Origin: Thalassotalea profundi
GTDB taxonomy: Bacteria; Pseudomonadota; Gammaproteobacteria; Enterobacterales; Alteromonadaceae
DNA: 64,000 nucleotides
Reading direction: 5' to 3'
Assembly (NCBI RefSeq): GCF_014653195.1
Contig: NZ_BNAH01000002.1
Span: 310,377-374,376 of the forward strand
Shown: one piece after another, positions 44,560 to 54,149 of the stretch
Layout: every line of letters starts with the position of its first letter
Numbering within the stretch: the first letter of the stretch is position 1
Notes under the pieces: generated by a model
What the model was told of the DNA's origin: nothing
Databases searched by the model: none
What the model saw: only the letters and a program-made list of their open reading frames with translations
Translations under genes and position numbers: made by a program

Positions 44560-45906
44560 CTACAATGAGTGAATGAAAACAATCGCTATTGCTGTAGGAC
44601 ACACAAACTTAGTATACCAAGGCCAAACCATCCAGAAAAAGCTAGTTTCGACATTGTCATTACCTTGCTTAATTTCTTGCAATATCTCATTACGATGCCA
44701 AATCCAACCGACAAACACACAACACAACATTGCAATTAGTGGTTGACCATATTCAGTTGCTAATGTTGCAACAAAATCTAGCATAACGCCTATATTGCTA
44801 ATAATTCCTATACTTATCAAGAAAATAAGAATACCAATAATAGTTGTCGCTTTTTTACGTTCCACATTATGACGTTCCACAACAAAAGAGACTGGTCCTT
44901 CTAACATAGAAATTGAAGAAGTTAATGCTGCAATTGTCATTAGAATGAAAAAAGCGGTTGCAACGAACAATCCCCCTGCGCCCATAGTATCAAATAACGC
45001 TGGTAATACAGTAAAAACCAATCCTGAACCAGAAATTAAGCTGCCATTTTCAGCAAAAATCGCAACCCCTTGCGCTTGCGCAACATACATTGCAGGAATA
45101 ATTAATAATCCAGCTAGAAATGCAATAGACACATCAATTAATGTCACTTGCGCGCCTATGGTCACTAAGTTTTCTTTTTTAGAGATATAAGAGCCATAAA
45201 TAATCATGACACTTGTACCTAAAGACAAAGAAAAGAATGCCTGCCCTAAAGCACTAATTAATAAATTAGGTTCTAATACTCGAGAAATATCAGGATTTAA
45301 ATAAGCCAACAAGCCTTCGCTTGCTCCTTCTAAAGTAAAGACATAGCCAATTAAAAGCACGAGTATTGTAATGAGCATTGGCATTAAACGTTTTGACCAT
45401 TTCTCGATACCATCTTCAACACCACGGCGAATGATAAAAATGGTTAAAAACATAAAGAGCCCTGTAAATAACACATTTCGTGATGTTGATTGAGTCACAA
45501 CCCATTCAGCTGTATTACTAACGCCTGCGATATTTAATACTGGCTCAAGAGCGTATGACATCATCCATCCAGCTATAATGCCATAAAAACTCAAAATTAA
45601 GGCGGCGCAAATAATACCAGAAAAGCCTACAAGAAAAGCAAAGCGTTTATGAAACGCTGTCCGAGACATTTTTTGTAGAGATGTTACCGCATTAGCTTGA
45701 CCATAGCGGCCGATCAATAACTCTGCCATAAATGCAGGATAGGCTAAAGTAAACGCCAATACTAAATAGACAAGTACAAAAGCCGCGCCTCCATTACTTG
45801 CTGTTTGTGTTGGAAACCCCCAAATATTACCTAAACCAACTGCAGAACCAGCCGCAGCCATGATAAAACCTAAACGAGAGCTAAACTCCCCTCTTGAAAC
45901 AGACAT
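44560..45906 (-). CDS. Neurotransmitter:sodium symporter family transporter
   Basis: 448 residues with about eleven hydrophobic helices. The N-terminal NSS motif AAAGSAVGLGNIWGFPTQTA contains the sodium and substrate site, and FSLSLGTSVMIIYGSY matches helix 6. Bacterial eleven-helix members such as Tyt1 carry tyrosine or other amino acids; the substrate here is not determined. A weak TyrR-box-like site at 46018-46035 lies about 110 bp upstream. Confidence 0.9.
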   Translation of the reverse strand: MSVSRGEFSSRLGFIMAAAGSAVGLGNIWGFPTQTASNGGAAFVLVYLVLAFTLAYPAFMAELLIGRYGQANAVTSLQKMSRTAFHKRFAFLVGFSGIICAALILSFYGIIAGWMMSYALEPVLNIAGVSNTAEWVVTQSTSRNVLFTGLFMFLTIFIIRRGVEDGIEKWSKRLMPMLITILVLLIGYVFTLEGASEGLLAYLNPDISRVLEPNLLISALGQAFFSLSLGTSVMIIYGSYISKKENLVTIGAQVTLIDVSIAFLAGLLIIPAMYVAQAQGVAIFAENGSLISGSGLVFTVLPALFDTMGAGGLFVATAFFILMTIAALTSSISMLEGPVSFVVERHNVERKKATTIIGILIFLISIGIISNIGVMLDFVATLATEYGQPLIAMLCCVFVGWIWHRNEILQEIKQGNDNVETSFFWMVWPWYTKFVCPTAIAIVFIHSL

Positions 45907-46358
45907 TCATTACCATCTTTATTATTATAAATTCACTTTAATTTACTTAAACTAACAACAAAAAAACAGTGTTTTGTGCTAACTGGTCATTTTTATAAGG
46001 TGAAGTATTTCATTTTTTGTAAAGAAGATGTTACCTAATCCGCATTTAATAGCGCTACATTATTTTATATCACTAATTTTATTTAATTAAATTTCAGTTA
46101 GTTAAAATTAGAAACTTTTGCAACCATCGATAAAAATCAATTGAAATTGATCTTACATCTCACTTTAAATGCAAATACGCTTAAAGGATAAAAAATAAGA
46201 ATACTGTGGTATTTTGTCGCACTTTATGAGTTTATCCAAGATTAACTCATATTTTATGGCACACTAAATTCTAGAGACTTGATTGATGCTACACATCACT
46301 TACGGGCTCGACTCCATTCCTTAATTAAGGAATATTTGTTTTATGTTATATTTATATG
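45907..46358. other. Gene-free spacer with an 18-bp perfect palindrome
   Basis: About 450 bp with no credible ORF. It contains a TyrR-box-like TGTAAA-GAAGAT-GTTACC (46018-46035, two mismatches) and a perfect 18-bp palindrome ATTCCTTAATTAAGGAAT at 46316-46333. Nothing else is assignable. Confidence 0.55.
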
Positions 46359-46391
46359 CCTGCTATGCCTTTTGTGTAGCAGGTTTTTTTT
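46359..46391 (+). terminator. Plus-strand terminator-like hairpin over the regulator 3' end
   Basis: Arms CCTGCTA (46359-46365) and TAGCAGG (46377-46383) are followed by T8 on the plus strand. It overlaps the last codons of the minus-strand response regulator, and no plus-strand gene precedes it. It may end an unrecognised plus-strand RNA, or be a chance result of lysine codons. Confidence 0.45.
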
Positions 46392-46902
46392 GCAATTTAC
46401 GCTGTAATGTTCTTCTATGCATTGATAGTTGGCGTGCAGTTGCCGAAATATTACCATTATTAACTTTCAATACCTGCTGAATATGCTGCCATTCGACTTG
46501 CTCTGCCGATAATACTGTTTCTTCAATAGCCTGCGTCTCAATGGGCATGCAATTACCATCAAGTAAAGTTGATAGTAAGGTTTGTGTATCAACAGGTTTT
46601 GCTAAATAATTATCAGCTCCAAGCTTAATTGCATCTACAGCTGTCGAGATGCTCGCAAAACCTGTCAATAATACTATTTTGGCTTCAAGTAACAGATTAC
46701 GTATTGGCTTTATTAACGCTAAACCACTTTCATTTTCCAGCTTCATATCCAGTAAGACATATTCAGGCATGTAACGATGACAAGCTAATAAAGCATCACT
46801 AGCCGTAAAACAATTAAAGACTTCAAACCCATGTTTTTCCATACGCCTTTTCATTGTTTTGGCTAATGCAATATCATCTTCTACTATTAATAGTTTTCTC
46901 AT
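46363..46902 (-). CDS. RegA/PrrA/ActR-type response regulator
   Basis: 179 residues. The receiver domain has the acidic pair EDD near the start, the phospho-acceptor D52 in LLDMKLENESG, and the lysine in YLAKPVDTQ. The C-terminal Fis-type helix-turn-helix (NNGNISATARQLSMHRRTLQ) matches the RegA family, which responds to redox state. The start is ATG 46902, preceded by GGAAGGAAAC; an in-frame start 21 bases upstream overlaps that site. It is 37 bp after its partner kinase gene. Confidence 0.9.
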   Translation of the reverse strand: MRKLLIVEDDIALAKTMKRRMEKHGFEVFNCFTASDALLACHRYMPEYVLLDMKLENESGLALIKPIRNLLLEAKIVLLTGFASISTAVDAIKLGADNYLAKPVDTQTLLSTLLDGNCMPIETQAIEETVLSAEQVEWQHIQQVLKVNNGNISATARQLSMHRRTLQRKLQKKPATQKA

Positions 46903-46939
46903 GTTTCCTTCCATAACATACACATAAGAAGCTCTTTGA

Positions 46940-48166
46940 TTATAAAACTAAAGGTAAGCTTATTGTTGCTATAGCACCTAATTCGTTGTGGTTAGTTAAT
47001 ACCAACTTACCACCTAACCTTTCAAAACTAGAATGACTCAAAAGCACTGCCATACCAAACCCTTGATCACTCGCAATGGGTTGAATACCTAGCTGCGCTA
47101 ACTTTTCCTGAGTAAATCCTTTACCAAAATCTCTTATTTCTAACGTTAAATATTCATCATCACAAGTCGTCTTAATTTCAACTTTTTGACAATTATTCGC
47201 TTGAGTCGCTCGGATAGCATTATTTATAATATTAATTATCGCTGGCAATAAAGAGCTATTAGCTTGTACGTTTCTATCATCACCTTCGCTACATTCTACT
47301 GTAACTAACATTAACTCAGGATGATTTAGCGCAATATAATCTTTAATATCTGCACAAATTCTCGTTGCTGAAATAAGATAAGTATTTTGTTCTTTAATAT
47401 CAAATACCATTTGACGAAAAGATGACAAGCTATCCGTACATCTTTTTAATTCGAATTGTAAGTCATTTATTAAATCAGAGGTGGGTGAAAGCTCTTTCAA
47501 CTCATCAACCAACATACAAGCCGTTGAAATAGGAGTTGCTAATTGATGAGTAACTTGAGCAGAGGCCACCCCTAAAGAAATAACCTTTTCTTGTTTAAGT
47601 TGTTCTTCCCGGTATTGAGCGATAGCTTTATCTTTTATGCGATTATTAATTGCCATACGACCTACAACTAATGCAACAACTAACGCTGAAAATAAAAAGT
47701 TTATCCACATACCGATAAAGTGCCCTTCCATATTACCATGCATGACACTCATAGGCATTAGCCATAGCTGAACTGAATAGCTAGCAATGGCTAAACAAGC
47801 GACAAAAAATAAACGTGGCGCAGATAAAGTAACAGCGGATATAGCAATAGGAATAAGCAACAAGGAAACAAAAGCATTCGTCGCACCGCCACTATAACTA
47901 AGTAAAGCAGAAAGAAAAATAACATCAGCAATCACTTGCCAAGATAAAGACTGTTTACTCACATGTTGTTTTTTTCTAAAGTACCAATAACTGCCAAACG
48001 TAAAAATCACTTCACAACAAATAATTATTACTAATTCAAACCATGGTAAATGATAGTGAAGTACAAAATGAACAAATAATAGCAGTATAATTTGAATTAC
48101 AATCGCTACCGTCCGTAACGACAACACCATAAAAATAGGGTTTAATTTAATCGAATGTGACAGCAT
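46940..48166 (-). CDS. RegB/PrrB-type redox sensor histidine kinase
   Basis: About 408 residues. Six hydrophobic helices lie in the first ~180 residues, followed by an H-box VTHQLATPISTACMLVDEL, typical of RegB, and an ATPase domain (IINIINNAIRAT, RDFGKGFTQEKL, QGFGMAVLLSHSS). I looked for the redox cysteine motif GGxxNPF of RegB: GGATNAF is present, a near match to the quinone-binding loop. The start is ATG 48166; an in-frame GTG at 48205 cannot be excluded. It forms a two-gene unit with the RegA-like regulator. Confidence 0.87.
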   Translation of the reverse strand: MLSHSIKLNPIFMVLSLRTVAIVIQIILLLFVHFVLHYHLPWFELVIIICCEVIFTFGSYWYFRKKQHVSKQSLSWQVIADVIFLSALLSYSGGATNAFVSLLLIPIAISAVTLSAPRLFFVACLAIASYSVQLWLMPMSVMHGNMEGHFIGMWINFLFSALVVALVVGRMAINNRIKDKAIAQYREEQLKQEKVISLGVASAQVTHQLATPISTACMLVDELKELSPTSDLINDLQFELKRCTDSLSSFRQMVFDIKEQNTYLISATRICADIKDYIALNHPELMLVTVECSEGDDRNVQANSSLLPAIINIINNAIRATQANNCQKVEIKTTCDDEYLTLEIRDFGKGFTQEKLAQLGIQPIASDQGFGMAVLLSHSSFERLGGKLVLTNHNELGAIATISLPLVL

Positions 48167-48347
48167 CGTTTTACATACACTTATTAACTCAAGATAACGA
48201 ACCACAAGTGTATTGATTAATACAGATAATTGGTATGACTTAGCACATAAAAATTTGATAAAACTAAAATCATGATAGACAGCCGTCTATGCGCAAAATA
48301 CAATGAGCTATCATAAATAAAGTATATAAAACGTTAATAGGGTCACT

Positions 48348-48884
48348 ATGAAAACTAATTTAATCACCTTAGGCGCTGGATGTTTTTGGTGTACAGAAAC
48401 TATATTTTCAAGATTAAAAGGTGTTATTACTGTGGTTAGTGGCTATGCTGATGGCGATATAGAAAATCCGACTTATGAGCAAGTTTGCTCAGGTACCACT
48501 AATCATGCCGAAGTTATTCAAATAGAATATGATCCAAACGTTGTGTCTTTTGACCAATTATTAGATGTTTTTTTTGCTATTCATGATCCAACAACACTAA
48601 ACCGTCAAGGTGATGACATAGGAACTCAGTATCGTTCCACTGTACTTTATCATAATGATGCACAGCGCGTTGCCACACTCGAAAAAATCGCACAACTCAG
48701 CCAAAGCGGGGAATATGAACAAGCTATTGTTACCAAAGTTGCCGCTTATTCAAATTTTTATAGTGCAGAAAGCTACCACCAAAATTACTTTACAAACAAC
48801 ACTGATAACCGATATTGCCAACTTGTTGTGGCGAAAAAAGTACAAAAATTTCTAACAACTTTTTCTCATTTATTAAAAGCATAG
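48348..48884 (+). CDS. msrA: Peptide methionine-S-sulfoxide reductase MsrA
   Basis: 178 residues. The catalytic motif GAGCFWCTE has C12 as the nucleophile, followed by VVSGYADGDIENPTYEQVCS, NHAEVIQIEYDP, and FFAIHDPTTLNRQGDDIGTQ. It reduces methionine sulfoxide in oxidised proteins. It is single and divergent from the RegBA pair, and ends in a palindromic terminator. Confidence 0.95.
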   Translation: MKTNLITLGAGCFWCTETIFSRLKGVITVVSGYADGDIENPTYEQVCSGTTNHAEVIQIEYDPNVVSFDQLLDVFFAIHDPTTLNRQGDDIGTQYRSTVLYHNDAQRVATLEKIAQLSQSGEYEQAIVTKVAAYSNFYSAESYHQNYFTNNTDNRYCQLVVAKKVQKFLTTFSHLLKA

Positions 48885-48903
48885 AACCTAGGTTCTATGC
48901 TTT
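48876..48903. terminator. Bidirectional terminator between msrA and ybbN
   Basis: A 28-bp perfect palindrome with 12-bp arms AAAGCATAGAAC and GTTCTATGCTTT around CTAG includes the msrA stop codon. It lies between convergent genes. Confidence 0.65.
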
Positions 48904-48908
48904 AAACA

Positions 48909-49769
48909 CTAATACATCATTGAAAATAATTTACGGCGATATTTAGACGCTAACGGATCTCCCTCTGGTAGCGCCTTTAATACATCAAGTAAAAAATGCT
49001 TACTTTCCCCTTCATCTACATTTTTTTGCACTAAAGTAAAAAGAATAGCTAGCGCTTCTTCATAGCGATTTACTTGGCTGTATTGAGCCGCTAACTTCTT
49101 TTGTAATTCTATATCATCAGGTGACTGCAATAACTCTTCTTCAAGTGCTTGTATTTCGGGAGAGTCAGCAGCTTCCATCGCTAATTCAAGTTTAGCAAGA
49201 ATCGTTTGATAGTAACTATCTTGATCAACCATTTTTATGCTTGAAATTAACGACTGTGCTTCAGATAATTTACCTATTTGAATGGCGCATTCTGCCAGTA
49301 ACAATTTGATATCAGCGCGATCATTGTTTAACTGGTATGCGCTACTAATACTGGTATATGCTTCGTTAATTTTCCCTTTTGAAAATTGCTCTTTAGCTAT
49401 TTTTAAGAAGTTATCTTCAGCTTTAGGTAAGTATTTATCTAAAAAAGTCGCTATTGACTCATCAGTTTGTGGACCAGAAATGCCGTCAATGGGTTGCCCA
49501 TCTTTTATCAATACGGCAGTAGGCAATGATTGTAAACCAAACTGAGAAGCTATTTCTTGCTGCGTTAAGCAGTCAACAGTCGTTAATAAAATTGTATCTT
49601 TGTGTTCAGCCAATTTAGTCGTCAATAAATTTTTTAACTCAACACTTTCAGGTACTTGTTCCGCCCAGAAGTCAACTAACACTAGGGTACTTTTAGACTG
49701 CTCAAGAATAATTTGTTGAAAATTCTCTAAGGTAATTGCTATTGGGTAATCTGTCACTGTTCTTTCCAT
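48909..49769 (-). CDS. ybbN: Thioredoxin-domain co-chaperone YbbN (CnoX)
   Basis: 286 residues. The thioredoxin-like domain (1-115) has VLVDFWAEQVPESVELKNLL, then a cis-proline strand QSLPTAVLI and GQPIDGISGPQ. TPR-like helical repeats (120-286) end in a conserved YRRKLFSMMY. The active-site position reads WAEQVPES, so both the CxxC pair and the single cysteine of E. coli YbbN (SQHC) are missing. It likely keeps a holdase role without thiol chemistry at that site. The start is ATG 49769; an in-frame TTG 21 bases earlier is less likely. Confidence 0.88.
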   Translation of the reverse strand: MERTVTDYPIAITLENFQQIILEQSKSTLVLVDFWAEQVPESVELKNLLTTKLAEHKDTILLTTVDCLTQQEIASQFGLQSLPTAVLIKDGQPIDGISGPQTDESIATFLDKYLPKAEDNFLKIAKEQFSKGKINEAYTSISSAYQLNNDRADIKLLLAECAIQIGKLSEAQSLISSIKMVDQDSYYQTILAKLELAMEAADSPEIQALEEELLQSPDDIELQKKLAAQYSQVNRYEEALAILFTLVQKNVDEGESKHFLLDVLKALPEGDPLASKYRRKLFSMMY

Positions 49770-50037
49770 TAAATAGGCGTAATAATGCAATTATTCATTT
49801 GGTTTAAAAAGCATATACCATTTGAATTTTTGTCATATTAACTTTGCTTCTGTATAACAATTAATTTGGGGCTTACTTTATTTAAACAAGGGGTTATATT
49901 AAAACTTTTATTTTTCCAATATAAGCCTATAGTTAATTTATGCATTCCATTATTCATTGAGCGAATAGTGAGTTACATACCAAAAGGTATACGTCAGGAT
50001 TAAGTTAAACAATTAAATACATTGTACTGGGATACAG

Positions 50038-51432
50038 GTGCTAAAGCATTTACTAATAATAATCTATAGTTCTCTCATCGCATCTAGTTATGCGGAGCAG
50101 AAGTTATCTGTTAACTATTGTGTTGATCCTAATTGGGCCCCTTATGAGTCAATAGTTAAACAAAAGCATACTGGCATTTCTAAAATTTTTGTGGATCTTA
50201 TCGCGGAAAAATCAAATATAAACTTTATTCTTGTACCCACGTCCTCTTGGGAAGAAAGCTTAGAATTCGTTAAATCTGGTCAATGCGATCTAATTCCACT
50301 TATTAATACTAGCGAAAAACGTCGACAATATTTATCTTTCAGTGATGATTATTTTAGAGCTCCAAATGCTATATATGCTCATTTCAAAAATCCTATCATA
50401 GGTAACTTGTCCGGCTTAACTAATCAATCAATTGCGGTGGTTAAAAGCTATCGTCTACATCACCACTTAAGTAAACACTTCCCAAATACCAATTTAGTTC
50501 CGGTAGAAAATGGATTTCTTGGATTACAAAAAGTCGAGAATAATGAAGTGGATTACTTTGTTGGTTCATTTCATGCGGCTAATCGTATTATTCAAGAAAA
50601 TAATTTCAGTAATATTAGAATAGCTGGTATAGCGAACTTAGAAGATCAATTACGTATTGGAGTTGCAAAAGAAAAAGAGTATTTACTCCCTATTTTTAAT
50701 CAAGCAATAGCTCAAATAACTAAAGAAGAGCGCAAGAAAGTCACACACTATCTAAAATCAATTAAAATAATTGAGCCACCTAATTATAGAATAGCTCTTC
50801 AAGTTAGCTGTTTATTTTTAATAATTGTAGTTATATTGTTGATTCGTTATTTGCAATTGAAACAACATGGTAGAGCCCTTGCAGATAAAAATATGAAACT
50901 TGAAGAACTCCATCACACGTTAGCTGAGAAAAATCTTCAATTAACAGAGTTAGCAATGAAAGATCCTTTAACCGGTCTATTTAATAGAACTCATCTTTCC
51001 AAAATTATTGAACAACAAATTAAGCTTACCGCTCGTTACCAAACACAAGTATGCATGCTCATGATAGACATTGATGACTTTAAAGCTATCAATGATAACC
51101 ATGGACATACTATTGGGGATAACATTTTAAAAAATATCGCAAAAACTCTACTATCTATAGCAAGGGAAACTGATATTGTGTCACGTTGGGGAGGAGAAGA
51201 ATTTGTTGTAGTTTGCCCAGAAACATCATTAGAAGAAGCATACAAACTTGCCGAACGTATCCAAAAAGGAATGACTAAAATTCATATTGATGAAATCAGT
51301 GGGGTGACTTGTAGCATTGGCATTGCCGAATTAGAAAAGGGGATTACCGCTTCAGAATGGTTTAAATATGCAGATAAAGCTATGTATCAGGCCAAATTTA
51401 AAGGTAAAGACTGTATCCAGATAATGAGTTAA
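50038..51432 (+). CDS. Diguanylate cyclase with periplasmic solute-binding domain
   Basis: 464 residues. Signal peptide (1-19), then an SBP_bac_3-type domain (about 22-240; VDPNWAPYESI, GQCDLIPLINTSEKRRQYL), one membrane helix (about 257-276), a coiled coil, and a GGDEF domain (about 305-464). The catalytic motif is RWGGEEF, with DIDDFKAINDNHGH as the metal-binding segment; an intact active site predicts c-di-GMP synthesis controlled by a small periplasmic ligand. The start is a GTG; an ATG in frame near it is absent. Confidence 0.92.
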   Translation: MLKHLLIIIYSSLIASSYAEQKLSVNYCVDPNWAPYESIVKQKHTGISKIFVDLIAEKSNINFILVPTSSWEESLEFVKSGQCDLIPLINTSEKRRQYLSFSDDYFRAPNAIYAHFKNPIIGNLSGLTNQSIAVVKSYRLHHHLSKHFPNTNLVPVENGFLGLQKVENNEVDYFVGSFHAANRIIQENNFSNIRIAGIANLEDQLRIGVAKEKEYLLPIFNQAIAQITKEERKKVTHYLKSIKIIEPPNYRIALQVSCLFLIIVVILLIRYLQLKQHGRALADKNMKLEELHHTLAEKNLQLTELAMKDPLTGLFNRTHLSKIIEQQIKLTARYQTQVCMLMIDIDDFKAINDNHGHTIGDNILKNIAKTLLSIARETDIVSRWGGEEFVVVCPETSLEEAYKLAERIQKGMTKIHIDEISGVTCSIGIAELEKGITASEWFKYADKAMYQAKFKGKDCIQIMS

Positions 51433-51481
51433 TAATAGCAATTAACTGGATACTTCACCCCTTTCAATCAACATAAGAGAA

Positions 51482-52639
51482 TTAGCTGACCTGTTTTAAT
51501 AACTCTCTAGCAATAATCACTTTTTGAATTTCACTAGTGCCTTCATAAATAGTCGTCACTCTGACATCTCGTGCTAATCTCTCTAGTGGATATTCTTTAA
51601 TGTAGCCAGCCCCACCCATTAATTGCAGTGCATCATAGCAAGCTTTATTCGCTTTCTCTGTAGCAAAAAGCTTTGCCATTGAAGCTGCCATTCCAAAAGG
51701 CTGGCCTTGATCTTTAGTGAATGCAGCTTGCATTAACAATAATCGTGCAGCTTCTAAATCTGTGTAACGTTCTGCCAACATCCATTGTAACCCCTGAAAA
51801 TTAGCTAGTGGTTGACCAAATTGTTTACGTTCCATTAAATGCTCTCTTGCATAGTCTAATGCCGCTTTACCAACACCTAACGCCAACGAACCGATACCTA
51901 TTCTGCCACCCGCTAATTCACCAACAGCTACAGAAAAACCTTTGTTTTCTACCCCCATTAACGCTGTTGCAGGAATATGACAATCTTCAAAATGTACTTC
52001 ATTCGTGGGCGATGCTTTTTGTCCCATTTTCTCTTCAGCTTTAGCAACCGTGATACCAGGTGTATTGGCTTCAACTAAAAAACATGAAATACCTTTACCT
52101 TTCGGTGCGTTAGGATCCGTTACCGCCCAAACAACAAATATATCCGCAAAACTTGCACTAGTAATATAAAGCTTACTACCATTTAAAATATAACCATCAC
52201 CGCTTTTAACTGCGGTTGTTTTCATGCCAGCAGGATCAGACCCTGCACTTCCTTCAGTTAAACAGAATCCACCGGCTTTGTATTCACCGCCACAAAGCTT
52301 AGGTAAATAGTTCTGTTTTTGCTCTTCATTACCGACAGCTTGAATGACTTCTGCAACCATATTAGTGACCGACGTGGTCACAGCTGTTGAGGCGCAGGCT
52401 TTAGCTATTTCAGTAATTGCTAAACTAAACGCCACACTTCCGGCTTCAACACCGCCGTATTCAGCTTTAATATTAAGTCCCATAAAGCCTAATTCAGTTA
52501 ATTTGGCTAAGTTTTCTAAAAATAAAGGTTGATTAGCATGTTCGTCTAACTGTGCAGCAACAGGCGCAAGTTCACTTTCAGCAAACTTACATGCCATATC
52601 CTGAATCATCATTTGTTCTTCAGTTAATGAAAGATTCAT
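51482..52639 (-). CDS. Acyl-CoA dehydrogenase, short type
   Basis: 385 residues. Signature segments are FCLTEGSAGSDPAGMKTTAV and YIKEYPLERLARDVRVTTIYEGTSEI, split here for reading; the final YEGTSEIQK contains the usual catalytic glutamate. It is similar in length to the branched- and short-chain (IVD/BCAD-type) enzymes. Substrate is not determined. It is a single gene; its neighbours give no pathway clue. Confidence 0.93.
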   Translation of the reverse strand: MNLSLTEEQMMIQDMACKFAESELAPVAAQLDEHANQPLFLENLAKLTELGFMGLNIKAEYGGVEAGSVAFSLAITEIAKACASTAVTTSVTNMVAEVIQAVGNEEQKQNYLPKLCGGEYKAGGFCLTEGSAGSDPAGMKTTAVKSGDGYILNGSKLYITSASFADIFVVWAVTDPNAPKGKGISCFLVEANTPGITVAKAEEKMGQKASPTNEVHFEDCHIPATALMGVENKGFSVAVGELAGGRIGIGSLALGVGKAALDYAREHLMERKQFGQPLANFQGLQWMLAERYTDLEAARLLLMQAAFTKDQGQPFGMAASMAKLFATEKANKACYDALQLMGGAGYIKEYPLERLARDVRVTTIYEGTSEIQKVIIARELLKQVS

Positions 52640-52756
52640 ATCTGTCTCACTATCAAAAAGTAGAAATATTATGGCGCTATAGTATACAAAACCATGTTAA
52701 TTTACACGCCAACTTAACGTTTACGTAAACTTAAAGCGTTCTTAAATATTTACAAT

Positions 52757-52793
52757 AAAAAAAAGCGCCTTCAATTTTTATTAATAGGCACTT
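52757..52793 (-). terminator. Terminator of the folB-folK-uppP operon
   Basis: On the minus strand a 7-bp stem (AGTGCCT / AGGCGCT, one G-U pair) is followed by T8. It lies about 33 bp past the uppP stop. Confidence 0.75.
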
Positions 52794-52825
52794 TATGCAT
52801 AGGTGATTAAAATTTATTTAATTGA

Positions 52826-53638
52826 CTAACCCAGTAAAAACCAAAGCAAGCCAAACCCTAAAATCAAGCGATAAATAACAAACGGCATCATGCCTATTTT
52901 ATTGACTAATATCAGAAAATAATGAATACAGGCGTAGGCGCTAAAAAAAGCGAGCACACTTCCTAAGCCTAATACTTGCCAATCAACGGCTTCTGTTGAT
53001 GAAATTAACTTATAAGTTAAATAGCCGCCTGGCATAATGATCCCAGGTATAGACAAAAGAAATGAAAAACGGGCAGCATTTTCTTTGGTTAATCCTAACA
53101 TCATACCCAGTGTCATAGTTATTCCGGAACGTGAAGTACCGGGAATTAGCGCTAAGGCTTGAGACAAGCCAATAATCATTGCACCTTTAAAACCTAAATT
53201 TTCAATGCTGACATTTTCTTTCGCTTTAATATCAGCAAAACCAAGTAACAAACCAAATCCAATGGTTGTCGCTGCAATAACGGCAGCTGAACGTAAATTA
53301 GCATCTATAAAATCGTGACCAAGAAAGCCAACCAACCCCAAAGGGATTGACGCTAGTAGTATCCACCACGCTAATGTACCGTCAAAACTTTTTTTATTTT
53401 TTTCAGGCCCTATACCAATAGTGCCAAACCAAGCAACCGCCATTGAAGCGACTTCTTGACGAAAATACATTACAACAGCAAGTAAAGTTCCCACATGCAA
53501 TGCAACGTCTAATACTTGCCCTTGATCTTGCCAACCTAAAACAGCAGAAGGAAGAATTAAATGTGCCGAACTTGAAATAGGAAGAAACTCTGTTAACCCT
53601 TGAATAAGGGATAAAATGAAAACTTCAAATATACTCAT
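52826..53638 (-). CDS. uppP: Undecaprenyl-diphosphatase UppP (BacA)
   Basis: 270 residues with about eight membrane helices. Motifs GLTEFLPISSSAHLILPS and ALIPGTSRSGITMTLGMMLG form the active site. It recycles undecaprenyl pyrophosphate for cell wall synthesis and gives bacitracin resistance in relatives. It overlaps the end of folK by 4 bp, indicating translational coupling. Confidence 0.96.
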   Translation of the reverse strand: MSIFEVFILSLIQGLTEFLPISSSAHLILPSAVLGWQDQGQVLDVALHVGTLLAVVMYFRQEVASMAVAWFGTIGIGPEKNKKSFDGTLAWWILLASIPLGLVGFLGHDFIDANLRSAAVIAATTIGFGLLLGFADIKAKENVSIENLGFKGAMIIGLSQALALIPGTSRSGITMTLGMMLGLTKENAARFSFLLSIPGIIMPGGYLTYKLISSTEAVDWQVLGLGSVLAFFSAYACIHYFLILVNKIGMMPFVIYRLILGFGLLWFLLG

Positions 53639-54147
53639 AATTTTACGTTACCTGTGGATGGATTCCATTGAAATGGAACTTTTTCAATTTGTTGTAAATT
53701 TTTATCGAATTCGTCCCATAACTCATTAAAACTTTGCTGTTTTTGTGGGTGTTTTAAATTACCTGCAATCTCAGCTAACGGCCACAAAACAAAAGCATTA
53801 GTCAGAATTTCATGCCGTGGAATTTGAATGGGTTCCACCAAAACAATGTTATCGAACAACAAAATATCTAAATCTAAAGTACGAGAACTAAATTTTTTTG
53901 CATCAACAGGTCGACCAAAGCGTATTTCTATAGCTCGTAATTGCTCAGCCACTTCATTAAGTGATTGCTGAGTATCTATTCCTATCACCATATTAAAAAA
54001 ACTATCGCCTACAAATCCTACTGCTTGGCATTCATATAAAGAAGATAACCTTAACGTCCCGTAAACCTGATGAAGTGCATTTAGACCGTTAGCTAAGTTT
54101 ACTTTCTTATTAATGTTTGAGCCGAGAGAAATATAAACCTGCGCCAT
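53635..54147 (-). CDS. folK: 2-amino-4-hydroxy-6-hydroxymethyldihydropteridine pyrophosphokinase
   Basis: 170 residues. The N-terminus is VYISLGSNINKKVNLANGL. FEATURE residues include RFGRPVDAKKFSSRTLDLDI (pterin and ATP site) and PRHEILTNAFVLWPLAEI. It makes the pyrophosphate ester of the pterin alcohol for dihydropteroate synthase. It sits between folB (2 bp upstream) and uppP (4-bp overlap). A second folK elsewhere in the genome is possible. Confidence 0.95.
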   Translation of the reverse strand: MAQVYISLGSNINKKVNLANGLNALHQVYGTLRLSSLYECQAVGFVGDSFFNMVIGIDTQQSLNEVAEQLRAIEIRFGRPVDAKKFSSRTLDLDILLFDNIVLVEPIQIPRHEILTNAFVLWPLAEIAGNLKHPQKQQSFNELWDEFDKNLQQIEKVPFQWNPSTGNVKL

Positions 54148-54149
54148 TA

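Noticed and set aside
46300..46330. tRNA T-arm-like or tmRNA-end-like sequence (GGGCTCGACTCC)
   Set aside because: The stem needed for a T arm does not pair and no acceptor or anticodon arm is present.
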